64,000 nt of DNA from Actinomycetospora sp. NBRC 106378 (GTDB lineage Bacteria > Actinomycetota > Actinomycetes > Mycobacteriales > Pseudonocardiaceae), in assembly GCF_030269685.1 (NCBI RefSeq), contig NZ_BSTT01000002.1, forward strand, positions 744,001 through 808,000, in the 5' to 3' direction. Of the stretch, positions 56,201 to 63,387 are shown in pieces; position 1 is the stretch's first letter, and every line of letters starts with the position of its first letter. The notes under the pieces were generated by a model. That model saw only the letters and a list, made by a program, of their open reading frames with translations, ran no database searches and was not told the DNA's origin. Position numbers and translations under genes: made by a program.

Positions 56201-56886
56201 CCGGTCTGCTGCAGGCGATGGACTCGCGGGACTGGCGCGGGGACGCCGACCTCGCCGCGATCTACACGACGTGGGGCGGGCACGCCTACGGCCGCGACCG
56301 GCACGGCGAGTCCGCCGTCGAGGAGATGAACGCGGCCTACCGGCGGATCGCGGTCGCGGCGAAGAACATCGACACCCGCGAGCACGACATCGCCGACTCC
56401 GACGACTACTACCAGTACCACGGCGGCATGATCGCGACGGTCCGCGCGCTGACCGGGGTCGCGCCGGCCGCCTACGTCGGGGACTCGACGCGGCCCGAGG
56501 CGGTGCGCACCCGGTCCCTGGTGGAGGAGACCGCCCGGGTGTTCCGGTCCCGCGTGGTGAACCCGCGCTGGATGGCCGCGATGCGCCGGCACGGCTACAA
56601 GGGCGCCTTCGAGATGGCGGCGACCGTGGACTACCTGTTCGGCTGGGACGCGACGGCGGGCACCGTGAGCGACTGGATGTACGGCTCGCTGACCGAGAAC
56701 TACGTCCTCGACCCGGAGAACCGGGAGTTCCTCCGCGAGGCGAACCCGTGGGCGCTGCACGGCATGGCCGAGCGGCTCCTCGAGGCCGTGGACCGGGGTC
56801 TCTGGGAGAACCCGGACCCGGCCATGGTCGAGTCGCTGCGCGAGGCGTTCCTCGAGGCGGAGGGGGATGCCGAGGGAGGTGCCTAG
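53230..56886 (+). CDS. cobN: Aerobic cobaltochelatase, large subunit CobN
   Basis: This 1218-residue magnesium-chelatase-H-type subunit inserts cobalt into hydrogenobyrinic acid a,c-diamide with the CobS and CobT subunits, which are not in this window. The family is clear from [123 protein letters not shown] and [18 protein letters not shown]. ATG at 53230 starts [15 protein letters not shown]. Residues 155-172 ([13 protein letters not shown]) come from an R1 repeat. It is divergent from cobG-cobH-cobIJ. No cobalamin riboswitch is visible upstream, and there is no room for one. Confidence 0.96.
   Translation: [1218 protein letters not shown]
53692..53746 (-). repeat. Dispersed repeat R1, copy g (inside cobN)
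   Basis: On the complement it reads GTGGCAGGAAAGCGTCGTTG, then CTGGCGTCCAGTGGCAG and TTCCGCCACATCGTCGGC. The second half folds as GTGGC-AGTTCC-GCCAC. cobN reads [13 protein letters not shown] through it, just before the conserved PRVAVVYYR. Confidence 0.85.
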
Positions 56887-56929
56887 CGGCTCGTGAGCAC
56901 GACGTGGGCCGATCGCCCCAACGTGGTGC

Positions 56930-58168
56930 TCACCTGCCCGGAAGGCACAACCCGGGCGGCGTCGCCGTCCGTCCGACGTTCCGGCTCCACGTGTTCGCGG
57001 TGCCCAGCGTCCCGGTGCCCGTCGAGGCGTCGGCGCAGTCCGTCCCGACGCTGCCCGTCGCCACGTTGCGGGTGAAGGTCACCCCGGTCGCCGTGGCCGC
57101 GGCGGCGATGCCGTTCGTGCCGGAGGCGGTGACGACGTTGCCGGTCACGACGCCGCTGCCCTCGTTGACGACGATGCCGGTGCCCGTGCGGCCGCGGATC
57201 GTGTTGGTGTCGATCACCAGGTTCGTGCTCGGGGCCGCGCCGAACGGGACGGCGCCGTTGGTCGAGAGCCCGTTGCCGGTCCCGCCGGTGAGGACGTTCC
57301 GGCTGACCGTGAGCCGGTCGGTGTTGCCCACGACGAAGATGCCCGTACCGGCGACGGCGGACGGCGCCTTCGTGGCGATGTTCCGGGTGACCAGCGCACC
57401 GTCGGCGTTGTTGATCACGGCCAGGTTGCCGTCGTCGACGCTGCGGTTGTCCCGGACGACGAGACCCCGCGACCGGGACGTCGGGTCCCCGATCGAGTTC
57501 ACGGCGGCGCTCCGGTGCCCGCTGAACAGGTTGTCGCCGATCGTCAGGGCGTTGCCGGGCCCGGAGGTGATGAGCACCCCCGCGCCACCCTGCGGGTCGG
57601 GCACCGCGTCGTTCGCCACGAACCGGTTCCGGGCGATCGTCGAGGGCGCCGGGCCGGCGGCGTCGACGTTCATCCCGTTGGCGTTGCCGGTGATCACGTT
57701 GTCGACGAAGGAGAAGCCGGAGCCCCGCGCGAACGCGTCGATGCCGTCGCCCGCGTTGGAGGCGATCGTGAACCCGTCGATCACCACGCCGTCGACCGCG
57801 CCCACCGTGAAGCCCGCGCCCGCGGACCCGGTGACCACGGACTCGTCCGCCACGGTCGTCCGGCCCGTCCGCGCGTCCCGTCCGTACTGCGCCCCGAGCA
57901 GGCGCACGGGCCGGTCGATCGTGACGCGCTCGCGGTAGGTCCCGGCGCAGACGAAGATCGTCGACCGCGGCGCCGCGGCCGCGACGGCCGCCTGGATCGT
58001 CGGGAAGGTCGCCGGGCAGCGGGCGGACCGCGTGCCCACCACCGCTGCGCCCGACGGCGCCGGGGCCGGTGCGGCCGCGGCGGCCACCCCCGCCGTCGTG
58101 ACCGCGCAGACGAGCACCGTCGCCCCCGCCAGCACCGTCCTCGAGAACCGCTCAGCCCGCATCCCCAT
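56930..58168 (-). CDS. Secreted right-handed beta-helix protein
   Basis: This 412-residue exported protein has a signal peptide (MRAERFSRTVLAGATVLVCAVTTAGVAAAAA) and then FPTIQAAVAAAAPRSTIFVCAGTYRERVTIDRPVRLLG, the start typical of pectin-lyase-fold/NosD-like beta-helices. Many degenerate 22-25 residue turns follow (SNAGDGIDAF, TGNANGMNVD, TNTIRGRTGTGIVVNEGSG). Such proteins bind or cleave polysaccharides at the surface. No catalytic set for a given lyase is evident. ATG at 58168 or 58162 could start it. Confidence 0.82.
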   Translation of the reverse strand: MGMRAERFSRTVLAGATVLVCAVTTAGVAAAAAPAPAPSGAAVVGTRSARCPATFPTIQAAVAAAAPRSTIFVCAGTYRERVTIDRPVRLLGAQYGRDARTGRTTVADESVVTGSAGAGFTVGAVDGVVIDGFTIASNAGDGIDAFARGSGFSFVDNVITGNANGMNVDAAGPAPSTIARNRFVANDAVPDPQGGAGVLITSGPGNALTIGDNLFSGHRSAAVNSIGDPTSRSRGLVVRDNRSVDDGNLAVINNADGALVTRNIATKAPSAVAGTGIFVVGNTDRLTVSRNVLTGGTGNGLSTNGAVPFGAAPSTNLVIDTNTIRGRTGTGIVVNEGSGVVTGNVVTASGTNGIAAAATATGVTFTRNVATGSVGTDCADASTGTGTLGTANTWSRNVGRTATPPGLCLPGR

Positions 58169-58299
58169 CGCCCCCCGGCGTCCCCCCGTGCGACCCGTCC
58201 GGGGCGCGGCGGAAGTCTGCTCGTGACGGCCCGCGTACCGCGCCTACACGATGGGGTGACGTCCGGTCGCCGACGTCCGGGCGGGACGACGGCGGGTGA

Positions 58300-59136
58300 T
58301 CACCGGTGGGTCGCCGCGAGCGCCGCGTAGATCCCCGCCGGCTCGGTCCCGGAGGCCAGCGGCCAGTCGACGACGTCGACGACGCCGGGCGGGAGGACGT
58401 CCCACCGCCCGAGGATGCGGGTGAGCTCGGCCCGGCTCCGCAGTCGGAGCGGAGCCATGGTCGACTCGATGACCGGAGGGACCTCGACGATCTCGGTGCC
58501 GTCGAGCAGGTCGGGGTGCGGGACGCTCAGCACCAGCAGGCTGCCGGGCGGCAGGGCCGCGCGGTAGCGCTCGAGGGAGGCGGCGAGGTCGTCGGCGTCG
58601 CTGTCCGCGACCCACTGCAGGACGGCGTTGCAGACGATCGCCACGGGCCGGTCGAGGTCGAGCAGTCCGGTCTCACGCGCCTCGTCGAGCACGCGGTCGG
58701 CCTCGCGGAGATCGGCGCGCACCGCCGCGGTCCGGCTGACCTCCTTCTGGTCGGCCAGGAGCTCGCAGGTGTGCGCCACCGCGACGGGGTCGACGTCGAC
58801 GTAGACCACCCGGGCGCCGGCCGGGCCGACCAGCCTGTGCAGGCCACCGGGGGACGGGATGCCGGAGCCGAGTTCGAGGAACTGGTCGACGCCGCGGTCG
58901 AGCGCCGTCCGGACCGCCCGTCCGACGAAGGCACGCGACGCGCGGAACCGGGTGCCGACCGCGGGGTCCATCGCGAGCAGCGCGTTGATCGCGGCGCGGT
59001 CGGCCGCGAAGTTGGCGCCCCCGCCGACGAGGTAGTTCGTCGCCCGGGCGAGGTTCGGCCGCTCCATGGCGTCGAGGTCGGTCGAGGCGACGTCCGCCAG
59101 GATCCGTTCCATCCCACCCCCTGTGTCCGCCGTCAT
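58300..59136 (-). CDS. SAM-dependent methyltransferase (Methyltransf_19/DUF574 type)
   Basis: This 278-residue protein shows the actinobacterial DUF574 pattern: RPNLARATNYLVGGGANFAADRAAINALLA near residue 26, FVGRAVRTALDRGVDQFLELGSGIPSPGGLHRL (SAM-binding motif I), RVVYVDVDPVAVAHT and VAIVCNAVLQWV. Most members have no known substrate. The start may be ATG at 59136 or the later in-frame ATG at 59112 (MERILADVAS). Confidence 0.87.
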   Translation of the reverse strand: MTADTGGGMERILADVASTDLDAMERPNLARATNYLVGGGANFAADRAAINALLAMDPAVGTRFRASRAFVGRAVRTALDRGVDQFLELGSGIPSPGGLHRLVGPAGARVVYVDVDPVAVAHTCELLADQKEVSRTAAVRADLREADRVLDEARETGLLDLDRPVAIVCNAVLQWVADSDADDLAASLERYRAALPPGSLLVLSVPHPDLLDGTEIVEVPPVIESTMAPLRLRSRAELTRILGRWDVLPPGVVDVVDWPLASGTEPAGIYAALAATHR

Positions 59137-59206
59137 GCCTCGGTCATCGTTCTAGGCCGTTCAGGTGTAACAGGTGCGCTGTAAGGACCATCGCGGAACG
59201 CGAGGC

Positions 59207-59704
59207 TCAGGAGCCGCAGGTACCCCCGTAGGTGGTGATCTTGTAGTCGACGACGGCGAGCGCGGTCTGGAGGTCGCGCAGGTGCGAGACGACGGCGGCG
59301 CGGTGCTCGAGGAGCAGGGCGAGCCGTTCGTCGGCGGTGTGGGTCCCGGCCTGGGCCAGCTCCACGTACCGCGTCACCGAGGCGATCGGCATGCCCGAGA
59401 GTCGCAGCCACGTGACGAACATGATGCGTCCGAGCGCCGCGCGGTCGTAGGCGCGGCGACCGGCCGCGTCCCGGGCCACGACGACGAGTCCGATCCGCTC
59501 GTAGTAACGCAGGGTGTGCGCCGTGATACCGGTCAGGTCGGCGACCTCCGCGATGCCCAGCGTCTCGGGCAGGTCCTCGGGCAGGGCCATCGCGCGCACC
59601 AGCTCCTGGTCGAGCGGCGGCAGCGTGCCGTCGTCGGCCGCGGCCGACTCGAGGACGGTCCGGAGGCGGGTGGCCGGGTGGTGGTGCTCCAGCGTGCTCG
59701 TCAC
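59207..59704 (-). CDS. MerR family transcriptional regulator
   Basis: This 165-residue protein has the MerR HTH (TLGIAEVADLTGITAHTLRYYERIGLVVVARDAAGRRAYDRAALGRIMFV) at about residues 48-97, followed by a coiled-coil dimerisation helix. A C-terminal cysteine in GGTCGS may be redox-active or incidental. GTG at 59704 is chosen because it lies eight bases after the -10 box of a MerR-type promoter, giving a leaderless mRNA; GTG at 59710 is two codons earlier. It is probably autoregulated through the 18-bp palindrome. Confidence 0.88.
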   Translation of the reverse strand: MTSTLEHHHPATRLRTVLESAAADDGTLPPLDQELVRAMALPEDLPETLGIAEVADLTGITAHTLRYYERIGLVVVARDAAGRRAYDRAALGRIMFVTWLRLSGMPIASVTRYVELAQAGTHTADERLALLLEHRAAVVSHLRDLQTALAVVDYKITTYGGTCGS

Positions 59705-59712
59705 GGTCACCG

Positions 59713-59746
59713 AACCTAGGACTTCGAGTGCACTCGAAGCCAGTCC
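59713..59746 (-). promoter_or_regulatory. MerR-type promoter with a perfect 18-bp palindrome
   Basis: CTTCGAGTGCACTCGAAG (59722-59739) is fully palindromic. On the complement, a CTGGCT -35-like box overlaps its left edge and TAGGTT (59718-59713) follows it by three bases, the same geometry as SoxR- and MerR-type promoters. It precedes the merR gene and probably also affects the divergent small gene. Confidence 0.7.
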
Positions 59747-59795
59747 GCGACGCGGTACTGCTCACGTTGACGAGTACCTGTTACCGCCGGTATCG

Positions 59796-60017
59796 GTGGA
59801 GGATGTGAAGGCCTCCGCGTTCGCCGACCTCCTGCAGGACGTCGCGTTCCCGGTCCGCCGCCCGCAGATCGCGGCGGCCGTCGAGGGCCGCGGGGTCGAC
59901 CCGCTGGTGCGCCGCAAGATCGAGCAGATCCCGGACCGGGAGTACACCGACGTCTTCGACATCGTGGTCGCCCTCTCGCTCACACCGGCGCACCTGAAGG
60001 GGCGCCGACCCCTGTAG
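59796..60017 (+). CDS. DUF2795-like small protein
   Basis: This 73-residue protein reads SAFADLLQDVAFPVRRPQIAAAVEGRGVDPLVRRKIEQIPDREYTDVFDIVVALSL, which fits the DUF2795 pattern (a conserved small helical domain of unknown function, with P-DREY near the middle). It starts at GTG 59796 or 59805. It is divergent from merR, 92 bp apart, and may be its regulated target. Confidence 0.7.
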   Translation: MEDVKASAFADLLQDVAFPVRRPQIAAAVEGRGVDPLVRRKIEQIPDREYTDVFDIVVALSLTPAHLKGRRPL

Positions 60018-60162
60018 ACGTACCGCCCGAACCGCACGCACCGGCCCTACCGAGGCACGAATCAGGCGTTCCACCTGCGAAAACGGTGTGGGGTGATCAC
60101 GGACCCGCTCCGGGGGATGTGCCACTGTGGTGCCCGGCGTGTGCGGCGCCGGGGAGCGAGGC

Positions 60163-61368
60163 ATGGTCGTGCTGGGGTCCACACCGACGGGTGCGCGAAC
60201 GGGCGTCCCGCTGCTGCTGGCGGTCCTCGCCGCCGTCGTGGCGGTGCTCACCGCCTGCTCGTCCGGAGGCACGGGCGGTGTCGGCGACGCCTCGCCCGCC
60301 GCCTCCGCCTCGCCCACGGTGCCGCCGCCGGGTCCGCGGGTGACCGTCGACCCCGCCGTCGCCGTGAACCCGACCACGCCGGTCCACGTGCACGCCGACG
60401 GAGGCCGGCTGACCTCGGTGCGGATGACCAATCCCGCAGGGGACCAGGTCACCGGGACGACCGCCGCGGACGGCGCCACCTGGACCACCGATGAGCCGCT
60501 CGCCTACGGCCGCACGTACACCGTGGTCACCGACGCGGTCTCCCCGCAGGGCGCCCCCACCCACCTGCAGTCGACCGTCACGACCCTCGACCCGAAGCAG
60601 ACCGACACCGCCGCGGTCGATCCGGGCACGACCGACGTCGGCGTCGGGCAGCCGATCGCGGTCACGTTCAGTCACGCCGTGAACGACAAGGACGCCGCGG
60701 TGAAGGCCCTGACCGTGACCTCCACGCCGCCCCAGACCGGTGCCTGGCACTGGATCTCCTCGACACAGGTCGACTACCGCCCGGCGGAGTACTGGAAGCC
60801 CGGCACCGCCGTCACGCTGGACGGCAAGCTCTACGGCGCCGACCTCGGGGGTGGCGCGTTCGGCGCGAAGGACATCCACGAGACCTTCCACGTCCACGAC
60901 GCCTGGATCGCGAAGGCCGACGGTGCCAGCGAGCAGATGCAGATCTTCGACAACGGTGCCCTGGTGAAGACGATGAAGATCAGCCTGGGTGGGCCGAAGT
61001 TCCCGACCCACCTCGGGCCGCACGTCATCTCCGACAAGCAGCCGAGCGTCGTCATGGACTCCGCCACCTTCGGCGTCATGCCCGGTCAGCCCGGCTACTA
61101 CAAGGAGACCGTCCAGCTCGACGAACGGATCTCGAACGACGGCGAGTTCGTGCACTCGGCGCCGTGGTCGGTGGGCCAGCAGGGCAACGCCAACGTCTCC
61201 AACGGCTGTGTGAACCTCAGCCCGGCCGACGCCCAGTGGTTCTACGACCACTTCGGCATCGGCGACGTCGTCGAGGTCACGAACTCGGGTGGTCAGACGC
61301 TCCCGATCTGGGACCGCTGGGGCGACTGGGAGCTGCCGTTCAGCCAGTGGCAGGCCGGGACCGGCTGA
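60163..61368 (+). CDS. L,D-transpeptidase lipoprotein with altered catalytic motif
   Basis: This 401-residue cell-wall cross-linking enzyme makes 3-3 (meso-DAP to meso-DAP) bridges. It has a lipobox (VAVLTACSS, lipidated Cys near residue 29), a Pro-rich stretch, two Ig-like domains (about residues 55-260) and a C-terminal YkuD domain. The layout resembles mycobacterial Ldt enzymes. The active site reads HSAPWSVGQQGNANVSNGCVNLS: the cysteine and first histidine are kept, but the usual SHGC histidine is asparagine (SNGC). ATG at 60163 has GGGGAGCGAG just upstream. Confidence 0.92.
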   Translation: MVVLGSTPTGARTGVPLLLAVLAAVVAVLTACSSGGTGGVGDASPAASASPTVPPPGPRVTVDPAVAVNPTTPVHVHADGGRLTSVRMTNPAGDQVTGTTAADGATWTTDEPLAYGRTYTVVTDAVSPQGAPTHLQSTVTTLDPKQTDTAAVDPGTTDVGVGQPIAVTFSHAVNDKDAAVKALTVTSTPPQTGAWHWISSTQVDYRPAEYWKPGTAVTLDGKLYGADLGGGAFGAKDIHETFHVHDAWIAKADGASEQMQIFDNGALVKTMKISLGGPKFPTHLGPHVISDKQPSVVMDSATFGVMPGQPGYYKETVQLDERISNDGEFVHSAPWSVGQQGNANVSNGCVNLSPADAQWFYDHFGIGDVVEVTNSGGQTLPIWDRWGDWELPFSQWQAGTG

Positions 61369-61393
61369 CCCGGCCCTGTCAGCCGCGTGGTGA

Positions 61394-62083
61394 TCAGCCC
61401 CGTGTAATCAGCAGCGTGGTGAAGGCGCCCACGTGCACCCGGTCGCCCTCGTGCAGCGGGACCACGGTGTCGAGGGCGATCGGGTCGTCGCCGTAGTTGA
61501 TCGTGGTGCCGTTCGTCGAACCGGGGTCGAGCACCGACCAGCCGCCGTCATCGGGTCGCGGCAGCAGCACGGCGTGCAGGTGCGACACCCCCGGGTCCAG
61601 GGGCGGCCCGGCCAGGTCGATCTGGGGCGGCGGAGCCGAACCGTTGACCCGGCGCCGCCCGATCCGCACCTCCGCGCCGGCGAGCGCGAGCTCGGTGCGC
61701 GGGTAGTAGTGCGGGAAGGTCACCGCGGCGATGTCCGGGCCCTCCCGGGCCAGGACGGTCTCGTAGTAGCGACGGTCCGCGTCGACGGTCACGGTCCAGG
61801 GCCCCGTTCCCGACGTCGGCCCGGGCCCGGTCCCGACGGCGGGTGCGGCCGGCGGGGAGGCGACGCCGCCCTGCACCACGAAGTCGTGCCCGTCCTCCTC
61901 GCAGAACCGACCGGCGCGGGGCGTGCCGCACACCGGGCACACCTGCGTCGGGCCCTCCACGACCTCGTCGGGCTCCGCACCGGAGAGCGCACCGGGGACG
62001 GGATCGCCGCCGATCGGCACCCCGCACTCGTCGCAGAAGTCCGTGGTCTCCGAGACGTGGCCCTGGCGGCAGGTCACGCTCAT
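61394..62083 (-). CDS. FHA-domain protein with zinc-ribbon-like cysteines
   Basis: This 229-residue protein has two cysteine-pair clusters (MSVTCRQGHVSE, FCDECGVPIG; VCPVCGTPRAGRFCEEDG) in the first 75 residues, a linker, and a C-terminal FHA domain (VRIGRRRVNG, GVSHLHAVLLPRPDDGGWSVLDPGSTNGTTIN) that binds phosphothreonine peptides. The stop of the VWA gene overlaps its ATG. FHA proteins recruit substrates to Ser/Thr kinases and phosphatases, consistent with PP2C two genes upstream. Confidence 0.9.
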   Translation of the reverse strand: MSVTCRQGHVSETTDFCDECGVPIGGDPVPGALSGAEPDEVVEGPTQVCPVCGTPRAGRFCEEDGHDFVVQGGVASPPAAPAVGTGPGPTSGTGPWTVTVDADRRYYETVLAREGPDIAAVTFPHYYPRTELALAGAEVRIGRRRVNGSAPPPQIDLAGPPLDPGVSHLHAVLLPRPDDGGWSVLDPGSTNGTTINYGDDPIALDTVVPLHEGDRVHVGAFTTLLITRG

Positions 62084-63387
62084 CCGCTCTCCCGCACCCG
62101 CGCGGTCCGCGTGGACCGGACGTCGAGGGTCATCTCGTCGGCCGCCGTGACCTCCCGGCGCAGCCGCACCCGACCGGTGGCCGGGTCGTCGACCTCCACG
62201 ACCTTCTCGAGCAGCGCCGAGGTCTCGGCGTTGCCGGAGGCGGTCGCGAGCGCGACCGCCCGTCCGAGCCGGGCGGTCGCGGTGGGCACGTCGCCGGCCC
62301 GGCGGGCGTCGAGTCCCTCCTGGATGGCCTCGGCGAGCTCGGCCTGGCCCGTGTAGTGGGCGACCCGCGGGTTCAGCCTTGTCGACAGCGCCGGGTCGCC
62401 GGTCCACGTCACCGGCACCCGGGTCTCGGCGAGGACCTCCACCGCCGACCCGGTCCCGGCCCCGGGGGCGGCGACACCCACCCGCGCGGCCAGGATCTCC
62501 TCCCCGACGGCGAGCGGCTCCAGCGCGATCCGGACGTGGTACTCGCGGGTCTCGTCGCCCCACGAGCCGAGCGGGTAGAGCCCGACGAGGGGCTTGGCCG
62601 GGTCCGGGGTGCGGCGGTCGGTGAGATCCTCGACGGCGGGGGAGACCTGCTTCACCGAGCGCACCGTGGCGCCCCGGGGCGCCCACACCCGCAGGGCGAC
62701 GTCGCCGACACCCTTGCCCATCGCGCGCTCGACGATGCCCTCGAAGTCGGCCGCGAGGCCCTCGGGCTCGGCGACGATGTCGGCGGTGCCGAGCAGCCGG
62801 CCCGCGATGCCCCGCACCTCCTCCACCACCCAGTCGGTGCCGATCCCGCGCGCGTCGCAGGTGAAGACGCCCTCGCACGTCGACAGCGCCGCGGCGAGGT
62901 CCTCCGGTGTCTCGTGCTCGTCGCGGCCGTCGGTCAGCATGATCGCGTGCCGCAGCCGCCGGGGGTGGGGCGTCAGCAGCCGCTGCGCGAGGGTGAGCCA
63001 CGTGCCGATCGCGGTGCCGCCAGACGGTGCGAGCGTCTCGACCGCCGCGTGGGCCTGCCGCCGCGTGGTCCGGTCGAGGACCACCAGGCGTTCCGCCGTC
63101 GGGAACACCATCCGGGCGTCGTGCCGCCCGGCGACCACGGCGACGAGCACCCCGTCCGGCAGGGCGTCCAGTGCGGCGCGGGTGGCGCGCCGCGCGGCCG
63201 CGATCTTGGTCGACGGGTCGCCCATCGAGCCCGAGCAGTCGATCATGACCACGACGGCCGACTCGGTGGTGGCACCCGCCGCCGCCGTGTCGTCGGCCGT
63301 GACCGCCACGATGGCGTCGACCTCCCGCCCGCCCTCGGGCAGGTGCGCCTCGTGAAACGCCTCGAGGGTGAACCGGGGACCGCTCAC
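62080..63387 (-). CDS. VWA-domain protein
   Basis: This 435-residue protein has a von Willebrand A domain with a complete MIDAS (VVVMIDCSGSMGDPSTK near residue 46, the threonine in APSGGTAIGTW and the aspartate in MLTDGRDEHET), then a beta-rich C-terminal half with a short helical region (AELAEAIQEGLDARRAGDVPTATARLGRAVALA). Such proteins scaffold metal-dependent complexes. It is the middle gene of PP2C-VWA-FHA, with overlaps on both sides, an arrangement linked in actinobacteria to Ser/Thr phospho-signalling and sometimes stress or secretion. Confidence 0.9.
   Translation of the reverse strand: MSGPRFTLEAFHEAHLPEGGREVDAIVAVTADDTAAAGATTESAVVVMIDCSGSMGDPSTKIAAARRATRAALDALPDGVLVAVVAGRHDARMVFPTAERLVVLDRTTRRQAHAAVETLAPSGGTAIGTWLTLAQRLLTPHPRRLRHAIMLTDGRDEHETPEDLAAALSTCEGVFTCDARGIGTDWVVEEVRGIAGRLLGTADIVAEPEGLAADFEGIVERAMGKGVGDVALRVWAPRGATVRSVKQVSPAVEDLTDRRTPDPAKPLVGLYPLGSWGDETREYHVRIALEPLAVGEEILAARVGVAAPGAGTGSAVEVLAETRVPVTWTGDPALSTRLNPRVAHYTGQAELAEAIQEGLDARRAGDVPTATARLGRAVALATASGNAETSALLEKVVEVDDPATGRVRLRREVTAADEMTLDVRSTRTARVRESG

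Noticed and set aside
53014-56760. A 1248-codon open frame on the minus strand opposite cobN
   Set aside because: It is the antisense shadow of cobN; the translation is Arg/Gly/Val-rich with no recognisable domain, whereas cobN matches its family along its whole length.
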